Shown here: piece by piece, positions 43,506 through 51,331 of the stretch
Numbering within the stretch: position 1 is the stretch's first letter
Layout: each line of letters begins with the position of its first letter
NCBI RefSeq assembly: GCF_004791165.1
Contig: NZ_SRUZ01000009.1
Location: 88,873-152,872, forward strand
Length of the DNA stretch: 64,000 nucleotides
Source of the DNA: Mesorhizobium sp. M8A.F.Ca.ET.218.01.1.1
Lineage (GTDB): Bacteria; Pseudomonadota; Alphaproteobacteria; Rhizobiales; Rhizobiaceae
Reading direction: 5' to 3'
Notes under the pieces: model-generated
What the model was told of the DNA's origin: nothing
Databases searched by the model: none
The model's input: only the letters and a program-made list of their open reading frames with translations
Program-made: the position numbers and the translations under genes

Positions 43506-44159
43506 TCAGTTGCCGAAATCCATGACATGACCCTCCTGCCAAGCGTCTCCGCTTGCTGGCGGACCGGCCGCGAGCATTTCGGATTTGGTCAGGACGGGCT
43601 TCTTCGCGACACCGCCGAACTTCCAGCGGTTGAGGATTTTCACGATGTATTCCGCGGTCTCCGGATTCACCGGAATGCCCTGCGCCTTGTAGACGCTGTT
43701 GGGCCCGACGTTATATGCCGCCAGCATCAGCAGCGGATCCTGGAACTCGTCATAGAGTGACTTCAGATAGCGCAAGCCAGCCCGAACATTCGCCTGCGTA
43801 TCGCAACGGTCGCTCACGCCGAGATCGGCCGCCGTCCCCGGCATCAACTGCATGATCCCAAGGGCTCCGGCCTTGGACGGACCCTGATTGGCGCCGAGAT
43901 CGCTTTCAGCCCATGCGATCGCCTCGGCCAGATCGGCGTCGAAGCCTTCGTCCAGCGCGACTGAACGCACAAGTTCGACGACTTCAGTACGGTTTCCGGT
44001 CTTGCACGCCCCAGGCCTCTGCGCCCCGACTGAGGTAAGGGCTTGCGCCGGCGTTGCAAAGGCGACCGCGACGCGGTCTGATGCCAGATCCCGGCCGTGC
44101 GCTTCCAAGGGCATTGTAGCGGCACACAGGGTGAGCAGAAGAGCTGTTCGAGTGTTCAT
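43506..44159 (-). CDS. virB1: VirB1-like lytic transglycosylase
   Basis: The 217-residue secreted protein has a signal peptide (MNTRTALLLTLCAATMPLEAHG) and an SLT domain: AIAWAESDLGANQGPSKAGALGIMQLMPGTAADLGV with catalytic Glu in AESD, then QANVRAGLRYLKSLYDEFQDPLLMLAAYNVGPNSV. It cuts peptidoglycan for assembly of the channel. I use ATG 44159; an in-frame ATG at 44180 lies in the operator. First gene of the virB operon, next to the inverted-repeat promoter. Confidence 0.9.
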   Translation of the reverse strand: MNTRTALLLTLCAATMPLEAHGRDLASDRVAVAFATPAQALTSVGAQRPGACKTGNRTEVVELVRSVALDEGFDADLAEAIAWAESDLGANQGPSKAGALGIMQLMPGTAADLGVSDRCDTQANVRAGLRYLKSLYDEFQDPLLMLAAYNVGPNSVYKAQGIPVNPETAEYIVKILNRWKFGGVAKKPVLTKSEMLAAGPPASGDAWQEGHVMDFGN

Positions 44160-44176
44160 ACTGTCGCCAAAATTTA

Positions 44177-44214
44177 ACACTTTACTATGGCTACACGCAG
44201 CCCTAGTAAAGTGT
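44177..44214. promoter_or_regulatory. virB promoter/operator with 11-base inverted repeat
   Basis: ACACTTTACTA (44177-44187) and TAGTAAAGTGT (44204-44214) are perfect inverted copies 16 bases apart, lying between divergent virB1 and the secreted-protein gene. TTGACA on the minus strand (44217-44212) overlaps the right half, as expected for a -35 box blocked by a repressor. The same site (TAGTAAACTGTCAA) occurs at the XRE regulator promoter. Confidence 0.75.
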
Positions 44215-44246
44215 CAACACCATATGCACCGCAGGGACGGATTTCG

Positions 44247-44849
44247 ATGAAACAGATTGCCCTTTGCACGGTTTTGCTGCTCCAGGGCACCGCGGCTTAT
44301 GCTGCCGGCGCCGACGCTCCAAATGCCTTCGCGCAGCCGTCGGAACACTACCTGCTCCAGTTTGCCAAGCGGGGCGAGAAGGTGTTCGTCTATGAGCGCT
44401 ACGATGCGAAAGGCGCGCTCTTTCAGCGCGACGCGGCGACCCTCAGTTCGCCGGTTAAGGCGTCGTCGGCGACCGAGCGCGTCATCAACGGCGTGGCCTA
44501 TCGACTGCGCGGCCTCGCCGCCTGCCCAAATCCAAAGATTACCTACAAGACGCAGGCGTGGGACTGCACGAAAGCCGCGCAGGACTATGAAGAAGGAATC
44601 TACAACCATCGTGCTTCTGTCGTGCTTTGCAAAACGCTTGTGCTGCAGAGCAGGAAGGGGGAACCCGACGCCGTGTCGTGTTTTTCTCTCGTGGGTGCGG
44701 GCAATACAAACGACCCGTACAACGTCGCCTACGACGATGACGAAATGGTTTTCTTCGGCATGGCCGCAATCGGACGCAACAAGGACGGCAAGTCGCTGCG
44801 CCCCGATCTGGAGCACTCCGCCGACCTCGGTGGACAGTTCCAGGAATGA
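44247..44849 (+). CDS. Secreted conjugation-associated hypothetical protein
   Basis: The 200-residue protein has a signal peptide (MKQIALCTVLLLQGTAAYA, cleavage before AGADAPNAF). The mature part has paired cysteines (AACPNPK, WDCTKAAQD, VVLCKTL, AVSCFSL) for disulfides and is otherwise unrecognised. It is the first gene of a rightward unit divergent from virB1 and shares its operator, so it should be regulated together with the T4SS. It overlaps the next gene by four bases. ATG 44247 is chosen because it begins the signal peptide; the frame itself begins at 44187. Confidence 0.6.
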   Translation: MKQIALCTVLLLQGTAAYAAGADAPNAFAQPSEHYLLQFAKRGEKVFVYERYDAKGALFQRDAATLSSPVKASSATERVINGVAYRLRGLAACPNPKITYKTQAWDCTKAAQDYEEGIYNHRASVVLCKTLVLQSRKGEPDAVSCFSLVGAGNTNDPYNVAYDDDEMVFFGMAAIGRNKDGKSLRPDLEHSADLGGQFQE

Positions 44850-45394
44850 AACAGGCGCGCTTTGCAGTGCTGGCCGCTTTTGGTTTGTGCGCATCGGCAC
44901 AGGCCCAGGGTGCATCCCAATCTGCCGCGCCAACGCCCTTCGCGGTGTCGAAATCGGCTCAACTGCTGACCGGAGATACCTGGCGTGACGGCGACCACCT
45001 TTTCCGCCTCTATGGCGTGCAGTCATGTCTTCGCGGCACGTCGGCTGAACAGCGAAATGGGAACAAACTCGATTGCGGGAACATCTCGCTGGCGCATCTG
45101 GCAGCACTGTTCGATAGCGCGGCGGTGACATGCCAGCCAATCGGCTACGCCCTCGACAAGGCGGCCTTTGTCGTCTGCGGTGCGCAGCTGAATGGCGACA
45201 CAATCGACGTCGGCACCGCGCTCATAGCGACCGGATACGCGTTTGCCGCAACGACAGCAAAGGGCAAAGCCGTCAATGAGAACTACCTCGTCGCGGAAAT
45301 CAACGCTAAGATGAAACGTGCAGGTTTGTGGGGCACGACGTTTCAGCACCCTGTTCAGCTGCTGCTAAATAAGCGATCGGAGAGACAAGAATGA
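44846..45394 (+). CDS. Periplasmic SNase-fold protein, probably inactive
   Basis: The 182-residue protein has a signal peptide (MKQARFAVLAAFGLCASAQA) and a thermonuclease (SNase)-like fold: LLTGDTWRDGDHLFRLYGVQS, then ALIATGYAFA...VNENYLVAEINAKMKRAGLWG. In active staphylococcal-type nucleases the strand RLxGID carries an essential Asp; here the reading is RLYGVQS, with Gln instead. The Arg is kept. This suggests a binding rather than cutting role. Homologues accompany rhizobial virB-type conjugation genes. It overlaps the upstream secreted protein gene (ATGA). Confidence 0.7.
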   Translation: MKQARFAVLAAFGLCASAQAQGASQSAAPTPFAVSKSAQLLTGDTWRDGDHLFRLYGVQSCLRGTSAEQRNGNKLDCGNISLAHLAALFDSAAVTCQPIGYALDKAAFVVCGAQLNGDTIDVGTALIATGYAFAATTAKGKAVNENYLVAEINAKMKRAGLWGTTFQHPVQLLLNKRSERQE

Positions 45395-45555
45395 AGCACG
45401 ACGATGAGGCGCACAAATATTACTATCCCGTGGAAGGACGCACCGACGGCGCAATCGGCGATGCTATCGCATTCATCGCGATCATCTTGGTGCCGGCGGG
45501 AATCTACGTGGCCTGGAATACCGTGGCCTCATGGATTTCAGCGCTCTTCTCCTAG
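45391..45555 (+). CDS. Small membrane protein (54 residues)
   Basis: An ATG overlapping the SNase stop (ATGA) opens a 54-residue frame: a polar, acidic N-terminus (MKHDDEAHKYYYPVEGRTDG), a membrane helix (AIGDAIAFIAIILVPAGIYV) and a short amphipathic end. The coupling with the SNase gene and the clean helix make it a likely real gene, perhaps an accessory subunit of the T4SS. Its stop overlaps that of the convergent gene. Confidence 0.6.
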   Translation: MKHDDEAHKYYYPVEGRTDGAIGDAIAFIAIILVPAGIYVAWNTVASWISALFS

Positions 45556-45896
45556 GCCTGCAGTTTCGCGAAAGAATCGAGCAACGCGCGCAAATCGTCG
45601 ACGTCAATCTCGCACCAGTCGTTCCCCAACAACCGACAGAAATAAGCTGCCTTCATTTTCATCTCAACGACATCGGCCACCGGCGCAGCGGCCGCGCGCC
45701 GACGCGCGATAACCTCTTCCGCCATGACCGAATCCAATCGCCGGCCGGTCAGGGTCGCGTCCGGCCCTTCTGCCCCCGTCCATCGCTTGCCGAGACGTTC
45801 AACCATGGCGACTGCTTGACGATGCGCCGCGATCAGGTTCGGGACCCCGTCGGCCTCTTCCACCACTCCGTTGTTACAGACCACTTGAATGGGCAT
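45552..45896 (-). CDS. Hypothetical protein (114 residues)
   Basis: The protein begins MPIQVVCNNGVVEEADGVPNLIAAHRQAVAMVERLGKRW and ends CRLLGNDWCEIDVDDLRALLDSFAKL. It is soluble and helical, with no recognised family. It runs convergent to the small membrane-protein gene. A 47-residue ORF on the same strand lies 80 bases upstream and may be co-transcribed. Amino-acid composition supports a real gene. Confidence 0.5.
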   Translation of the reverse strand: MPIQVVCNNGVVEEADGVPNLIAAHRQAVAMVERLGKRWTGAEGPDATLTGRRLDSVMAEEVIARRRAAAAPVADVVEMKMKAAYFCRLLGNDWCEIDVDDLRALLDSFAKLQA

Positions 45897-45978
45897 CGAT
45901 TGGCTCCACGCTCATGACAATTCGTAAATGATACCTCGGGAGGCGAGAAAAATAGGGATGGCTTCATCCCTCTGCTTC

Positions 45979-46122
45979 TCAGGCTCCCGAAGCCCTGGCT
46001 TCCCCTACTTTTCGCTCATGCGGTCGCGACCGATCCGGGCAGCTCAGTGCCTTGGCCGGCGGTTTGCGAAACATCTCCCCCGCAACAACCGTGTGCAGCC
46101 TCTCCAGCGGGTCACCAGTCAT
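45979..46122 (-). CDS. Small ORF (47 residues)
   Basis: A short minus-strand frame begins MTGDPLERLHTVVAGEMFRK and contains PPAKALSCPDRSRPHERK. A ribosome site GGGAGA lies seven bases upstream of the ATG. The composition is protein-like and I recall similar small rhizobial plasmid proteins, but no function is known. The 335-base gap it sits in (45897-46231) otherwise shows nothing certain. Confidence 0.35.
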   Translation of the reverse strand: MTGDPLERLHTVVAGEMFRKPPAKALSCPDRSRPHERKVGEARASGA

Positions 46123-46231
46123 CGATCGTCTCCCGTGCCGGCCAAATCCAGTTGATAAAAGCGTTGATTGAGCACGAAGGCACGATAAGATACGAAGCCT
46201 AGCGAAGCGGAACGAAACTAGAGCCTATAAG

Positions 46232-47848
46232 TTGTTGTTTAAGAACGGAAAGTTATTTCTCCCTCCGCCCAGAGACGGGAGTGATTTCAAAGAATTATTC
46301 AAACGATTGGCGGCGGCGGGCGCGGGTCGACTACTGGGCAAAGACGGGTTTCCTGCCGGCCCATGGACGCCCGAGCTCCTTGCAGAGGCGATTTCACAGA
46401 TTGATTCCAACCGGGTTGGGGTCGATCTACGAACGGTGCAGCTTTGGTTTCAAGAGAACGAGAAGGGTATTAGCACTGCCAACATTCGTTGGCTGGCGAG
46501 GATTCTCGGATGCGATGATCCGATCGCAACTAGCGAATGGCAGATGGAGCTTAGTGCGGCGCAATCGCGGCTATCGATCAAGAGACGAGGATGGAAGAGA
46601 GCCGGAAGCAGCGTTGCACAGGAGATTCCAGATACGGCACTGACGGCGACCTTCGACGACGAGACAGACTCCCCAGCAGTGCTGACACGGGATACTGACC
46701 CCAAGGGGCCGAGCCGGCGTTTTAGTTTGGCGAGGAAATCGGAGGCGTTTTTTAGTCGCGGATCTCCCCTGAATTTACCGGCGTCGGTGTTTGCGGGTGT
46801 CACCGCTCTTGGGTTTTTGTCGTATCTTACGGGGATTCACAGCGTGACATATGGCCGGGCGGATGGCGTCGTCAAGCAAGTTGGGTTTCTTTGGACAGCG
46901 AATTGGACATTCGTCTTCATGGTATTTTTGCCACTGTTTTTTGCCTTCGTGACAGAGCTGGTGACCTTTTGGAAAGATGAAGGCCGCCCAAAGCTTGTAG
47001 CGCAGGACGACAAGATGGAAAGCGACGATGCCTGGGCGCGCAGCGTACAAGCTTCTTCGTATTCATATTGGGCGGTTCTTTTGATTTGTGTGGTATTCGC
47101 TGGTCTTTTTCAGTGGATCGGCGTGTCTTTAATCCCGTTGCTCAAAGGTGGTGGCAGTTATGCGACGGACTGGGGCTCGTTAGCGATTGTGCGCCCTGAA
47201 GTTATATCGGTGCCGGAAGCGATCGTGTTCACGGGACTCGCTTACCTATACATGTGCCTATGTTTTTATCTGTTCTTCGTAGGTCTAATTTTGCTTTATA
47301 CAGTGATCCATGATCTTTGGAAAATTGGAAAAGCGGCTAGTAATTCGCCCGAGGTGGATTATCAATACGGCTTCCATGAAGCCAGCCTCAGGGTTATGCG
47401 TGCGATTTTTCGGTGTACTGTTTTGGGGCTTCTGATCGCCATAGTCATGAAGCTCCAAAGTGCTTACCTGACATCGCGTGGGGAGAATATTGTGGCGTGG
47501 TTGGTCGGCGATATGTCTTCCGCCTTCTATGGGCGAAATGATGTGACCGCCGTGATCAGCTACCGTAGGCCGACCCATTATAGTAGCCTTCTTATCGCTA
47601 TTTCGACCTGTGCTGTATTTCTGTACGGCTCCATCCGTGTAGGTGTCGAACCTCGGTTTCGTATGTCTTTGTGGAAGATGTCAGCGATCGTAGCGTTACT
47701 CGTGGCTAGCTACTTGCTGATCGATGCATTTGCCGGCTTTTCGATCCTTCTGGGCGTTGGAGTGCTGTTCGCGATATATGGCTTGTTTGATCCAGGGTTG
47801 GGGCGACGGCAAGCGATTAAGTTGGGAAACAATCAGAGTGTATCATAG
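46232..47848 (+). CDS. rcgA: RcgA-like putative transporter (conjugation control)
   Basis: The ~538-residue protein has a soluble N-terminal part of about 180 residues, beginning LLFKNGKLFLPPPRDGSDFKELFKRLAAAGAGRLLGKDGFPAGPW and including a helix-turn-helix-like segment DLRTVQLWFQENEKGISTANIRWLARILG. Seven or eight membrane helices follow (for example LNLPASVFAGVTALGFLSYL, WTFVFMVFLPLFFAFVTELV, YWAVLLICVVFAGLFQWIGV). The family is linked with rcgR in the control of conjugation of Rhizobium plasmid pRleVF39b; its transport substrate is unknown. No ATG exists early; TTG 46232 or the next TTG is used. Confidence 0.75.
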   Translation: MLFKNGKLFLPPPRDGSDFKELFKRLAAAGAGRLLGKDGFPAGPWTPELLAEAISQIDSNRVGVDLRTVQLWFQENEKGISTANIRWLARILGCDDPIATSEWQMELSAAQSRLSIKRRGWKRAGSSVAQEIPDTALTATFDDETDSPAVLTRDTDPKGPSRRFSLARKSEAFFSRGSPLNLPASVFAGVTALGFLSYLTGIHSVTYGRADGVVKQVGFLWTANWTFVFMVFLPLFFAFVTELVTFWKDEGRPKLVAQDDKMESDDAWARSVQASSYSYWAVLLICVVFAGLFQWIGVSLIPLLKGGGSYATDWGSLAIVRPEVISVPEAIVFTGLAYLYMCLCFYLFFVGLILLYTVIHDLWKIGKAASNSPEVDYQYGFHEASLRVMRAIFRCTVLGLLIAIVMKLQSAYLTSRGENIVAWLVGDMSSAFYGRNDVTAVISYRRPTHYSSLLIAISTCAVFLYGSIRVGVEPRFRMSLWKMSAIVALLVASYLLIDAFAGFSILLGVGVLFAIYGLFDPGLGRRQAIKLGNNQSVS

Positions 47849-48863
47849 TTGGCTTGATCATTGGGATGAGCGGCGGGCGCGACGCGGTGAGGAAGGGAAG
47901 AAATCAACCGATTTCGCCCTTGACGCGGAACGCGCCTTTCCAGGTGCGGATGAGATAACAAGTATCGAGGAATTCTGTGCCCTTGCGGACCAAGCCGTGG
48001 CTGATCCAGCCTTTTTCGATGACCCGAATGTGCGTGTTCAGGGGTTTGAAAGGCTAGATGGGTGGCTCAAATTTCCATCGGACATATCTACTGATATCGA
48101 ACAGAACAATGTCGTCTCGGCGAAAATCACAGAAAGCGGGTCGTTCGATCAGGCGATGGTGATTTTTCACCATTGGAATGCAAGCTCCCGGAATCGTCAG
48201 ATTGCCAACTTCTTCTCCCAGCGTGGCACCACGGTTGTCGAGATCGCTATGCCTTATCACTTCGAACGCAGCCGTCCCGGCTCCGTGCACGCCGACTATA
48301 TGCTTAGCCCTAGTCTCGGTCGAACGATCCAATCTGTAAGGCAAGCAGTGTTGGATGGGCGAAAACTCATACGTTGGTTGAAGATCGAAGGCTATCGAGA
48401 GATTTCGGTTCTCGGTATGAGCTTAGGCTCCTGGGTTGCGGGCCTTCTCGCGGCGCACGACTCGGCTGTGTCGAAAGCCTCGTTGTTTCTGACGGCGGGG
48501 AGTCTAGCGGATATGGTTTGGACGGGTCGCGCGACACGATTGATACGTGCTAGTCTCGAGCCTGAGATTAAGCTGACCGATCTCAGAAGGGCTTGGGGTC
48601 CCCTTAACTTGGAGAATTACGCACGTAGTTTGGCACGGCCTGATCTCGGTCTTCACGTTGTGTTGGCTAAGAGAGACAAAGTGGTGTTGCCAGAGCTATC
48701 GGAGAGGTTCATGCAGAGGCTGAAGGACGCCGAAGCTAGGCCAAATATTTTGGAATTAAACTGTGGTCATTATTCGCTGGCCATGCCGCCATACATTTTG
48801 TTGGCCGGTTTGAGCTTGAAGCGTTTTCTGTCGTGTGCTGACAAGTCTGCCCGGTCAGCATGA
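47838..48863 (+). CDS. rcgR: RcgR-like alpha/beta hydrolase (putative quorum-lactone hydrolase)
   Basis: The 341-residue protein has an alpha/beta-hydrolase fold with the nucleophile elbow in ISVLGMSLGSWVAGLL (Ser of GMSLG), the strand MVIFHHWNAS as oxyanion region, and LHVVLAKRDKVV followed by ELNCGHYSL (Asp and His of the triad). It partners with the upstream membrane protein, overlapping by 11 bases, as in the pRleVF39b conjugation system. A role in degrading a signal lactone is a family annotation, not proven here. GTG 47838 is used; the frame upstream lies inside rcgA. Confidence 0.75.
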   Translation: MYHSWLDHWDERRARRGEEGKKSTDFALDAERAFPGADEITSIEEFCALADQAVADPAFFDDPNVRVQGFERLDGWLKFPSDISTDIEQNNVVSAKITESGSFDQAMVIFHHWNASSRNRQIANFFSQRGTTVVEIAMPYHFERSRPGSVHADYMLSPSLGRTIQSVRQAVLDGRKLIRWLKIEGYREISVLGMSLGSWVAGLLAAHDSAVSKASLFLTAGSLADMVWTGRATRLIRASLEPEIKLTDLRRAWGPLNLENYARSLARPDLGLHVVLAKRDKVVLPELSERFMQRLKDAEARPNILELNCGHYSLAMPPYILLAGLSLKRFLSCADKSARSA

Positions 48864-48929
48864 GTTTGGCGTTGGCCAGTCAGTTCACCAGCAAATTCTC
48901 TGGTGTGCATCACGACACGAAAGTGATGA

Positions 48930-49238
48930 ATCTGGGTCGCCCCCTACCCGAACCGACCCCTGGAATTGGCCGACAACGGCGCAGGCGTGACACCGGCAGT
49001 TGTCGAAAAGGTCACTATACCCTTGTACTCTGCACGCGCCGGCAATTACACCGGGCTAGGTTTGACGGCTTGTTCTCATATGGTTTCGACCCTCAAGGGG
49101 AAGCTCTTCATCAGCAGAATTCCCGACGCCGGCACAGTCGTCCATGTCAAAGTCCCTTATCATCCCCGCCGCTGCAACAGGCTAGCAGCCGACGATGACA
49201 GCAGCGGCCCGACAGCCGCGGCGGGGGTGCTAGTCTAG
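48930..49238 (+). pseudogene. Histidine-kinase HATPase domain fragment
   Basis: The frame reads LELADNGAGVTPAVVEKVTIPLYSARAGNYTGLGLTACSHMVSTLKGKLFISRIPDAGTVVHVKVPY. This holds the G1 box (DNGAGV) and G2 box (GLGLTAC) of a sensor kinase ATP-binding domain. The N-terminal sensor, the dimerisation His domain and the N box are missing, and there is no start codon with a ribosome site. It is a remnant in the 460-base gap behind rcgR, where nothing else is visible. Confidence 0.7.
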
Positions 49239-49323
49239 TGCCGCCGGGCCTGACGGGCAGGGGCATGGGAGCGGTCGCCGGCTGAGGCGTACTACAGGCC
49301 CTTTAGGAACACTCGTCCGGCGG

Positions 49324-49851
49324 CTAGGTGTCGGCTCCGCCAGGCGGGATCTTTTCGGAAAAGAGGAAGGTCGCTGGATCAAGTTTCAACGCCTTGGCGA
49401 TCGCCGCAATCGTGTCCACGCTGATATTGCCGCTCGCGCGTTCCAGTTTCGTGAATGTCGCCTCCGCCACGCCGATTAGTTCGGCCATCTCATAGCGGTG
49501 CAAAGTACGTCGTTGTCGCTCAAAATCGATGATGTGCGCCAGCCGCTTGCGAATCGCATTGTCGTCCAACCGATGCGCCCATTCCGGAACTTTCTTGCCG
49601 CCGGCGAGCAGTGATGCAAAAGACAGTTGCAAGCCGTTTGCCATGATCTGCAGCGTCGTCAATGTGACATTGTTTTTGTGACGCACAGTCTGAATGTAGG
49701 TTCGATAGGCCAGTTTTTCGCCCTCGGGGGTCCGAAACAGTTCGGCCATGTGCATATGGGTTAGGCCGCGTCTGGCTCTCTCCCGCTCAAGCGTCAGTGC
49801 AATGTTGGCGCGCAACGGGTTGTCGACCACGCCTCCGCCGTCTCGTTTCAT
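49324..49851 (-). CDS. trbR: TrbR-like XRE repressor of conjugation
   Basis: The 175-residue regulator has two helix-turn-helix-like regions: residues ~8-60 (ANIALTLERERARRGLTHMHMAELF...YIQTVRHKNNVTLTTLQIMANGL) and a clear XRE domain ~100-160 (LAHIIDFERQRRTLHRYEMAELIGVAEATFTKLERASGNISVDTIAAIAKAL). XRE-type TrbR is the repressor of conjugation in the pRleVF39b class. Start ATG 49851 is chosen; the open frame to 49926 begins in the promoter. TTGACA overlapping the shared operator lies 75 bases upstream, so autoregulation is likely. Confidence 0.72.
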   Translation of the reverse strand: MKRDGGGVVDNPLRANIALTLERERARRGLTHMHMAELFRTPEGEKLAYRTYIQTVRHKNNVTLTTLQIMANGLQLSFASLLAGGKKVPEWAHRLDDNAIRKRLAHIIDFERQRRTLHRYEMAELIGVAEATFTKLERASGNISVDTIAAIAKALKLDPATFLFSEKIPPGGADT

Positions 49852-49912
49852 AAATCGATGTAGTCGCACAAACCTGCCTTTTCGACCTGTCCTTTTTCGC
49901 GCCGATCGTCCA

Positions 49913-49926
49913 TAGTAAACTGTCAA
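49913..49926. promoter_or_regulatory. Operator half-site at the XRE regulator promoter
   Basis: TAGTAAACTGTCAA differs at one of 14 positions from the right half of the virB operator (TAGTAAAGTGTCAA, 44204-44217). On the minus strand it contains TTGACA, the likely -35 box of the regulator gene. It also sits 21 bases upstream of the divergent TrbM-like gene, so both directions could be repressed. Confidence 0.65.
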
Positions 49927-49946
49927 ATCTGTAGCGAGGAAAGGCT

Positions 49947-50549
49947 ATGACCATACTCAAATTCCTACTAGGGGGTGCCGTCGCCATCGCGGGCGCCGCA
50001 GCTCTTCCATCCCAATCGAAAGCGTCGGAATGGGGCTGTCAGGTCCTCCTATGTCTTTCCGGCGACTGGCAAGGCACCCCCTCGTGCCACCCGCCAATTT
50101 ACAAGTTGATTGCGGCGATGGAAGCCCCGGGTTTTAATTGGCCGACCTGTCCGCAAGCCAACTCCAGCGCGGCGAGATTTGAGAAGTATGAGGATTGTCC
50201 GTCTGGCTGGCAAGCAGTTGGCAGCTCCGAATCCGATCGGCCGGGCTTAGGTCAAGAACGGAACATCTGCCGCATCGCGGCCGACAGGCTCTCCTTGCCC
50301 GTTGTTTTCAAAAACAACGCCCTCGGCGGGCATCATCGAGACGGATCACGTCCGGTCCAAATCGAAATCGACGGTAAGGTGGTTGCGGCAACAATCCAGC
50401 CTGCGGGAAACGATCGAGGGCATTCCCTTGGTAATGGCCCCACCTACTACACCATCCCTCGACCGATGCGCGGAAAGCCCTGGTTCATCGAGTATGATGA
50501 CGCGAACGGCGTGCGCCAGAAAAGCTGGTTCAATCTCAACATGCGCTAA
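49947..50549 (+). CDS. TrbM-like secreted conjugation protein
   Basis: The 200-residue exported protein has a signal peptide (MTILKFLLGGAVAIAGAAALPSQSKA, cleavage before SEWGCQ). The mature N-terminus WGCQVLLCLSGDWQGTPSCHPPIYKLIAAM...FNWPTCPQA, with five cysteines, resembles the TrbM group of conjugation proteins. The C-terminal part is beta-rich (ending GKPWFIEYDDANGVRQKSWFNLNMR). It diverges from the XRE regulator and is probably repressed by it. AGCGAGGAAAGG precedes the ATG. Confidence 0.65.
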   Translation: MTILKFLLGGAVAIAGAAALPSQSKASEWGCQVLLCLSGDWQGTPSCHPPIYKLIAAMEAPGFNWPTCPQANSSAARFEKYEDCPSGWQAVGSSESDRPGLGQERNICRIAADRLSLPVVFKNNALGGHHRDGSRPVQIEIDGKVVAATIQPAGNDRGHSLGNGPTYYTIPRPMRGKPWFIEYDDANGVRQKSWFNLNMR

Positions 50550-50606
50550 GCCAGGCGATCGAGCAGGACGAGGCACTATGAGGGTCACAATTCACGGAGG
50601 TTTGTA

Positions 50607-51065
50607 GTGTTCAAGGTGCTTCTCCTGTCCACGGTGATTTTGAACACAGGCGCTGTGTTGACGGCGGCTGGTCAGAGCGACAAGCCCCGATCAAACGTAG
50701 ACAATCCTATGTGGCCCGCTTCACTGAAATGGGACTGCAAGACCGCAGCCAAAATCGTGTGCGAGCGCGATGGCAGTTGCTCGGTGGTTGAGGACCACAC
50801 TGGATTTGTGCTGAACTACGGCAGCAACGAAGCTGAGTTTCCGGCCAGCAATGTCAGGATCAAACGCCACTATCAACAGACCGTGCAGGGGAGCCCTTTG
50901 CAGCAGGAGGTTAAAGTTGAATTGGCCGACAACCGCGTTCTTTGGCTGACGGCCGTGGATGCCAGCCGCACTTATTCGCAGGCGTGGGTCGGCGCACTGA
51001 GCGAGTTGAAGGGTGGCGCGGTACTCATGGAATCCGAGGGCGTCTTTTGCATGCCGCACAAGTGA
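50607..51065 (+). CDS. Secreted hypothetical protein downstream of the TrbM-like gene
   Basis: The 152-residue protein has a signal peptide (VFKVLLLSTVILNTGAVLTAAG). The mature part has WDCKTAAKIVCERDGSCSVVEDHTGFVLNYGSNEAEF and C-terminal VFCMPHK, so there are four or more cysteines. GTG 50607 is the start, with CGGAGG six bases upstream. It forms a unit with the TrbM-like gene (57-base gap). No family recognised, but it is likely a periplasmic part of the conjugation module. Confidence 0.6.
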   Translation: MFKVLLLSTVILNTGAVLTAAGQSDKPRSNVDNPMWPASLKWDCKTAAKIVCERDGSCSVVEDHTGFVLNYGSNEAEFPASNVRIKRHYQQTVQGSPLQQEVKVELADNRVLWLTAVDASRTYSQAWVGALSELKGGAVLMESEGVFCMPHK

Positions 51066-51331
51066 GTGCGCCGGGAGGGGAGGCGAGCGAAGGCCGATAT
51101 CGTCTCACCTGGGGTGCCGACCCCGGCGTTTCAGAAGAGCAGAGTCCGCCGCCCAGTCTTAATCAGACGGTGACGTGGTGTTGATAAAATCGATCTGTCG
51201 AAGAGTAAGCCGTCCTGTTGCAACAATGAGGGTTTGTCATTCGATTACAACCGACAAGACTTGCAGAAATCGCCATTAATGCGTTTAAGTTATTAAGAAG
51301 TACTAACACTTACTGGCGAAAGTCGCGTAAT
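51066..51331. other. Gene-free segment at the junction to ardC
   Basis: No gene is seen. The first half is GC-rich with a GGGGT/ACCCC hairpin near 51112; the second half (51180-51340) is AT-rich, with TTGATAAAATCGATC and TAAGTTATTAAGAAGTACTA. ArdC homology stops abruptly at about 51350, so this is the likely edge of a rearrangement. TAACACTTACTGG (51304-51316) weakly resembles the virB operator. Confidence 0.4.
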
